From: Desmonostoc vinosum HA7617-LM4 | GTDB lineage: Bacteria > Cyanobacteriota > Cyanobacteriia > Cyanobacteriales > Nostocaceae | Assembly (NCBI GenBank): GCA_019359515.1 | Contig: JAHHHC010000033.1 | Coordinates: 1 to 64,000 of the forward strand | Length of the DNA stretch: 64,000 bases | Direction: 5' to 3' | Shown: positions 59,983-64,000 of the stretch, one piece after another | Numbering within the stretch: position 1 is the first letter of the stretch | How the letters are laid out: every line of letters starts with the position of its first letter | The notes under the pieces: model-generated | The model's database searches: none | The model's input: the letters and a program-made list of their open reading frames with translations, nothing else | What the model was told of the DNA's origin: nothing | Program-made: the position numbers and the translations under genes

Positions 59983-60033
59983 AGATCCCCGACTTCTTTG
60001 AGAAGTCGGGGATCTGAACACCGCGAATTTTCA
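59983..60033. repeat. Dispersed palindromic repeat, copy 4 (best conserved)
   Basis: AGATCCCCGACTTCT and AGAAGTCGGGGATCT are exact reverse complements with a TTG loop, followed by GAACACCGCGAATTTTC. It may also act as a terminator for the minus-strand response-regulator gene that ends at 60055. Confidence 0.85.
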
Positions 60034-60054
60034 GAAGTAAATTAGTTTAACTAA

Positions 60055-62235
60055 TTATAAATTAGCATTAATCCAACTATTGTTAAAAATCAATTCATAA
60101 ATCCGATTATGGGGTTTTAAATAACCTTGTTGCTTAATTATTAACCCTGACAAGAGTAATTGTTTTTCTTCTAAACTATCAACTGAAACAATTTTTTCTT
60201 GATGTAAGATTTGGCGATATAGTTTGAGTAAGTAAAGAGGTTTTAAAGTATTCTTGAGAATGCGATCGCGAATCGATTTTAAATGCTCTGGTTCATCCTG
60301 AGATTCCCAGTTGTCAATTATATGCGATCGCACTAAATTACCAATCCATTCTGCTTCACAATTTATAGGAATAGTAAATGATGAATTATGGATGATTTGA
60401 CAAAGCTTTTGAGTTAAAAAAGGCTGTCCATTTGTCCAAGATAGTATTTCATTGAGTACTATCTGAGGATTAGTAACTTTCTTCGTCAATCCTTTTAACA
60501 AAGGTTGGGCTTCATGTACTTGAAAGCCACTAAGGTGAATTGCCTGACCAATATTAAAAGGTGTTCTTTGATAGTCAGTAATCAAATCTGAGGGTGTAGC
60601 AACACCAAAAAATGCAAAAGTTAAACGACGATATTCTGGATTAATTCTACGCTGGTTGTAGCAAAAGCGAATTAAAGCAAAAAAGTCATTAACAGAAAAA
60701 TTTAAAGATAAAATACTATCAATTTCATCAATAAAAATAAAAATTTCTTTACTCTTTATTTCTACTAATAGAATATCTTCAATAAAGCGACTTAAGCATT
60801 GGATAGGTGATAAATCTTGCTGTTCATTCCACCAAGCTTTGAGATTCACTTTTTTTAGTAAATCAAAACTCTGCCACAACTCTACTATCAAACCTTTATA
60901 CCATTGGATGGGAGTAATATTTTCGCTACCAAGGCGAGTAATATCAATTGCCGCACAACTATACCCTTCTTGCTGTAAATGGTGTATCATACGTACCATT
61001 AAGCTAGATTTACCCATTTGGCGAGTATTGAGGATATAACAAAATTCTCCTCGCTTCAATGCTTTGTAAAAATGACGATCTGCGGAGCGTACTACATAAG
61101 TAGAAGCATCCATTGGTAAACTACCGCCTACTTGATAATCATAGGTTGAAGTTTGTTCGGCACTTTTGAGCAAAGCGTTTTCAAATACTAATTCAGCTTG
61201 GGTTGCTTTGAGAATTTCTAAGGTTTTAGAAAGTTCTTGAGTACGTTCTTTAACTTTTTGTTCTAAAGTTAGGTTGGATTTAGCTAACGCATCTTTTGCT
61301 TCTTGTAAGGCAAAATTTTTAACTCCCAATTCTAGAATTAATCGAATTCGCTCGGCTTCCGAACGCTTACGTTGTGTGATATCTTGAAAAGCTGCTATGG
61401 CGTAAATAATGCTACCCTGGTCATTAAAAATTGGGATAGCTGAGACCTCAAGAGGAATAATTTTATCCCCTTGACGAATCTCCATGTTATCGATGGTGAC
61501 ACTTTTACCTTTTAATGCTTGTAAAATAGGTTGCTGTTCTATGGGATATAATTCGTCCCTTCCAGCCAAATACACTTGATAAATCTCACTCAATTGTGCA
61601 GCTGTTGCTTCAGTTACAATACCCTTGCCAAGGATTCGTTGAGCAGTTTGATTAGCATAATAAGGCTTACCTTTACCATCAATTACAAATATCCCTACTG
61701 GCAAAGCTTCTAAAAATTGTGCTAGCCTGGCTTCGCTTTCGCGCAATGCTGCCTCTACATGCTGACGAACAGTAACTTCTTGTTGCAGACGAGTTAATAG
61801 TTCTGTTTGGGCTTGTTGTGCTAAAAATTCTTTTTTCTTAGATGCTTTCATCCGCTGCACATGTTGCAGAGTTTTATCAGTAGTGATTTCTAAATCTTGG
61901 AAATTTATTGGCTTAGTCAGAAAATCAAAAGCACCGCGATTCATCGCTGTTCTAATATTTTCAATATCACCGTAAGCAGAGATAATTACTGCTTTAATGA
62001 TGGGATGTAACTCGCTAAGTTTAGCAATTAAAGTTAACCCATCCATTTCTGGCATATAAATATCGGTTAATACTATATCGATATCCGGTTCTATTTGCAG
62101 TTTTTCTAATGCTTCTACACCATTACGAGCAAAAATTAACTGATATTGCTTCTCTCGAATTTTTTTTCTAAATTTCTGACGCAGCAATATTTCTAAGTCA
62201 GGCTCATCATCCACAACCAGTATTTTAGCTGGCAT
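60055..62235 (-). CDS. Response regulator fused to PAS and AAA-like ATPase domains
   Basis: 726 residues. Receiver domain 1-125 is complete (Asp9-Asp10, phosphoacceptor Asp58 in [11 protein letters not shown], Lys in LTKPI). A short coiled coil leads to a PAS domain (about 165-295: [20 protein letters not shown] ... [12 protein letters not shown]). A second coiled coil precedes a PF14516-type AAA-like ATPase with Walker [12 protein letters not shown] and Walker [13 protein letters not shown]. Such ATPase domains occur in cyanobacterial signalling proteins, often with WD40 or GAF parts. The output is unknown; no DNA-binding domain is visible. Confidence 0.88.
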   Translation of the reverse strand: MPAKILVVDDEPDLEILLRQKFRKKIREKQYQLIFARNGVEALEKLQIEPDIDIVLTDIYMPEMDGLTLIAKLSELHPIIKAVIISAYGDIENIRTAMNRGAFDFLTKPINFQDLEITTDKTLQHVQRMKASKKKEFLAQQAQTELLTRLQQEVTVRQHVEAALRESEARLAQFLEALPVGIFVIDGKGKPYYANQTAQRILGKGIVTEATAAQLSEIYQVYLAGRDELYPIEQQPILQALKGKSVTIDNMEIRQGDKIIPLEVSAIPIFNDQGSIIYAIAAFQDITQRKRSEAERIRLILELGVKNFALQEAKDALAKSNLTLEQKVKERTQELSKTLEILKATQAELVFENALLKSAEQTSTYDYQVGGSLPMDASTYVVRSADRHFYKALKRGEFCYILNTRQMGKSSLMVRMIHHLQQEGYSCAAIDITRLGSENITPIQWYKGLIVELWQSFDLLKKVNLKAWWNEQQDLSPIQCLSRFIEDILLVEIKSKEIFIFIDEIDSILSLNFSVNDFFALIRFCYNQRRINPEYRRLTFAFFGVATPSDLITDYQRTPFNIGQAIHLSGFQVHEAQPLLKGLTKKVTNPQIVLNEILSWTNGQPFLTQKLCQIIHNSSFTIPINCEAEWIGNLVRSHIIDNWESQDEPEHLKSIRDRILKNTLKPLYLLKLYRQILHQEKIVSVDSLEEKQLLLSGLIIKQQGYLKPHNRIYELIFNNSWINANL

Positions 62236-62446
62236 AGTTTTTTACGAAAAATGAAACTCAGGTTAATTATGCAAAAATCAGGTTAAAATTAGCCAAGTAA
62301 TTTACATATAACAAAATTCCTAACCTTGTAATGTTGAGTTTCGTTCCTCAAACGCCACTTCACAAGGGCGGGGGGAACCCTCGCATGTGAGTGGCTCCCC
62401 AGCCTACGGCTATTGCATCATTTTAGTTGTATCACGCCAGTAGTCC

Positions 62447-63115
62447 CTAACTACTTATCTGCGACTCAACTACACCTACAGGACAAGCAACATTTGTGCC
62501 TCCTAAGCCGCAATAACCATTGGGGTTTTTAGCCAAGTATTGTTGATGGTATGCTTCTGCATAGTAAAATTCTGGCGCTTCCAAGATTTCTGTAGTAATC
62601 TGACTGTAACCTGCGCTGTTGAGGGCTTGTTGATAAACATCCCGCGAGGTTTCTGCTAGCTGCTTTTGATGATCAGAATATACGTAAATACCAGAACGAT
62701 ACTGCGTACCAGCGTCGTTACCCTGACGCATTCCTTGCGTGGGGTTGTGGCTTTCCCAAAAGACTTTGAGTAGTCGAGAGTAAGTAATCACTTTGGGATC
62801 AAATACTACTAATACTACTTCATTGTGACCAGTTTTGCCGCTACACACCTCTTCATAGGTAGGGTTGGGTGTGAAACCAGCTGCGTAACCAACTGCGGTG
62901 GTGTAAACTCCATCAAGTTGCCAAAACTTGCGTTCTGCACCCCAAAAACAGCCTAAACCAAACAATGCCTTTTCTAACCCGTCGGGAAAGGGAGGTTTGA
63001 GAGGATTATGGTTGACATAGTGATGAGCAGGTACTGACAGAGAATTTGCTCTTCCTGGCAAAGCTTCCTCTGGAGTAGGCATTACCTGCTTTTTACCAAA
63101 CCCGAATAGTACCAT
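62447..63115 (-). CDS. msrA: Peptide-methionine (S)-S-oxide reductase
   Basis: 222 residues. The catalytic motif GCFWGAER holds Cys56, followed by [52 protein letters not shown] and the YCGLGG C-terminal region with resolving cysteines. The enzyme reduces methionine-S-sulfoxide in oxidised proteins using thioredoxin. The N-terminal 40 residues before the core are typical of cyanobacterial forms. Confidence 0.95.
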   Translation of the reverse strand: MVLFGFGKKQVMPTPEEALPGRANSLSVPAHHYVNHNPLKPPFPDGLEKALFGLGCFWGAERKFWQLDGVYTTAVGYAAGFTPNPTYEEVCSGKTGHNEVVLVVFDPKVITYSRLLKVFWESHNPTQGMRQGNDAGTQYRSGIYVYSDHQKQLAETSRDVYQQALNSAGYSQITTEILEAPEFYYAEAYHQQYLAKNPNGYCGLGGTNVACPVGVVESQISS

Positions 63116-63559
63116 TGTTTTTGATTCTGATTTCCGTAAACATTTTTACTTTACTTAACATTGTAAACAAAGATTTTGCCGATCGCTTGTCAGTAAAACC
63201 CTACCTCCTATATCATGTCTGCTTGAAGACTTATCGTTAGGGCTAACGCAAAGACGCGGAGAAATTTTAATAATCAGCGATTATCCGAACTTGATATTAC
63301 ACCAATTCGCAATTAAGCAATTCAATCAGAAAAGGTGCATCAGATCAAATCACTGATACACCTAGAAAATCTATAGAATCAAGCTATTTTAACGATGACG
63401 ATTTCAGGTTATATCATTTGTTTAACATTTTGGGAGAGTAGTTTGTACAATATTTAGAAGTTTAAAGCCAAGATTAGTTTAATTTTAAACTTCTACATAT
63501 TAAGTGCGATCGCTGTTAAACAAATGCTGTTTCCTGCTTAACCATCACAAATCAGCTCT
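63116..63559 (+). other. Intergenic region with an 88-bp repeat
   Basis: 440 bp of mostly AT-rich sequence between two minus-strand genes. It contains one copy of the ATATCATGTC-type repeat at 63211-63298. No ORF. Confidence 0.5.
63211..63298. mobile_element. 88-bp repeat copy of the ATATCATGTC family
   Basis: It begins ATATCATGTCTGCTTGAAGA and ends GATTATCCGAACTTGATAT. It is an uninterrupted relative of the element at 59599-59981 and shows what that element looked like before insertion. Confidence 0.6.
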
Positions 63560-64000
63560 TTAAGCATCAGCTTTTGCTTGTGCTGCTTGCATTTGCTTAC
63601 GTTTTCTCATCAAACCTGTACCAAACAAACCTGCTGTCAGCGAACCCAATATTGTCATAGGTTCAGGAACAACTGTAATATTGTCTTTTTCAACAACACC
63701 TGCTAAACCTTTAACTCCTGTCTCAAAGCTATAAACTCCAGGAGTCTTACCAGTAATGCTGAGAGTCAAAGAACGACTTTCGCCAGGCCCGACATCTTCA
63801 CAACCAAGTGGGTCAGTACAAGCAAAACTGACATCGACACCCGAAGTATTACCTGTGACAAACAATTCCAAATCAGTTGTGGCAACAGCGCTTCCCACAG
63901 CAGCTAAAATCGCATCCACAACTCCTGAGGTATCTACATCATTTGTGAGAGTACCACCAGTTGCAGCTGCAATGTCAGTAGCCTGGTCAGAAGTGTCAAT
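63560..64000 (-). CDS. PEP-CTERM protein, 5' end beyond the window
   Basis: The frame is open to the window edge (146 residues seen). It ends with VVPEPMTILGSLTAGLFGTG followed by the basic tail LMRKRKQMQAAQAKADA, a PEP-CTERM sorting signal. The mature part includes TDLELFVTGNTSGVDVSFAC and DPLGCEDVGPGESRSL with two Cys that could form a disulfide. It is a surface or matrix protein of unknown function. The start at 63919 (GTG) would be internal and is not used. Confidence 0.8.
   Translation of the reverse strand: MDTSDQATDIAAATGGTLTNDVDTSGVVDAILAAVGSAVATTDLELFVTGNTSGVDVSFACTDPLGCEDVGPGESRSLTLSITGKTPGVYSFETGVKGLAGVVEKDNITVVPEPMTILGSLTAGLFGTGLMRKRKQMQAAQAKADA

Larger units (their letters stand above)
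59453..60054 (+). other. Intergenic region built of nested repeats
   Basis: 600 bp. It contains a repeat with ATATCATGTCCG ends (59599-59981), inside it a 167-bp MITE, and after it a GTCGGGGATCT palindrome. Two ORFs across 59612-59851 are artefacts of the repeat. Confidence 0.65.

Overview
The window comes from a filamentous, Nostoc-like cyanobacterium. Evidence: many copies of the HIP1 octamer GCGATCGC, PEP-CTERM proteins, a Tab2-family protein, a GUN4-domain protein, an ntcB-cnaT pair, AT-rich intergenic DNA, and many dispersed palindromes and miniature transposons. All assignments were made by reading translations and bases directly; no database search was run.

Layout. Positions 1-4350 are an accessory patch: an IS66 end, a truncated phage Gp157-like gene, IS630 and TnpB scars, a broken dehydrogenase, two toxin-antitoxin pairs, and attC-like imperfect palindromes after each pair. 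Positions 4350-16540 hold ordinary genes: a membrane protein, a PEP-CTERM protein, a Ser/Thr kinase, two zinc metalloproteases, a metallophosphoesterase, a DUF2470 protein and a Tab2 homologue. Positions 16678-19158 hold the most striking locus: a Ro60 (TROVE-vWA, rsr) gene with five small RNAs on the same strand. Four have tRNA-like ends and all carry the same hairpin of about 40-52 nt; in two, the hairpin sits cleanly inside the anticodon stem of an otherwise complete 71-nt tRNA body. Known bacterial Y RNAs are encoded next to Ro60 and can mimic tRNA, so these are probably a variant Y-RNA family.

Positions 19500-29750 hold pyrD, a third toxin-antitoxin pair whose toxin is frameshifted, a GAF-rich sensor facing a receiver-like protein that lacks its phosphoacceptor Asp, and a methyltransferase/BsuBI-PstI nuclease fusion overlapping a SLOG-family gene. 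Positions 29900-42100 hold a dienelactone hydrolase, a GNAT/MarR divergon with two matching operators, two TauE/SafE exporters, a PAP2 phosphatase, a TnpB element and an L,D-transpeptidase-lipoprotein pair.

Positions 42100-52500 hold a site-2 protease, a DUF697 GTPase, a Zn-peptidase-like protein without its catalytic Glu, an antiporter with UspA-like domains, and a coiled-coil GUN4 protein. Positions 52860-55450 hold cnaT and ntcB, regulators of nitrate assimilation in Anabaena, with a perfect NtcA box just upstream of ntcB. The remainder holds a flavoprotein, rubredoxin, a DUF924 protein, a REC-PAS-ATPase fusion, msrA and the end of another PEP-CTERM gene. Between 53900 and 63300 the gaps are crowded with nested miniature transposons and tandem repeats.
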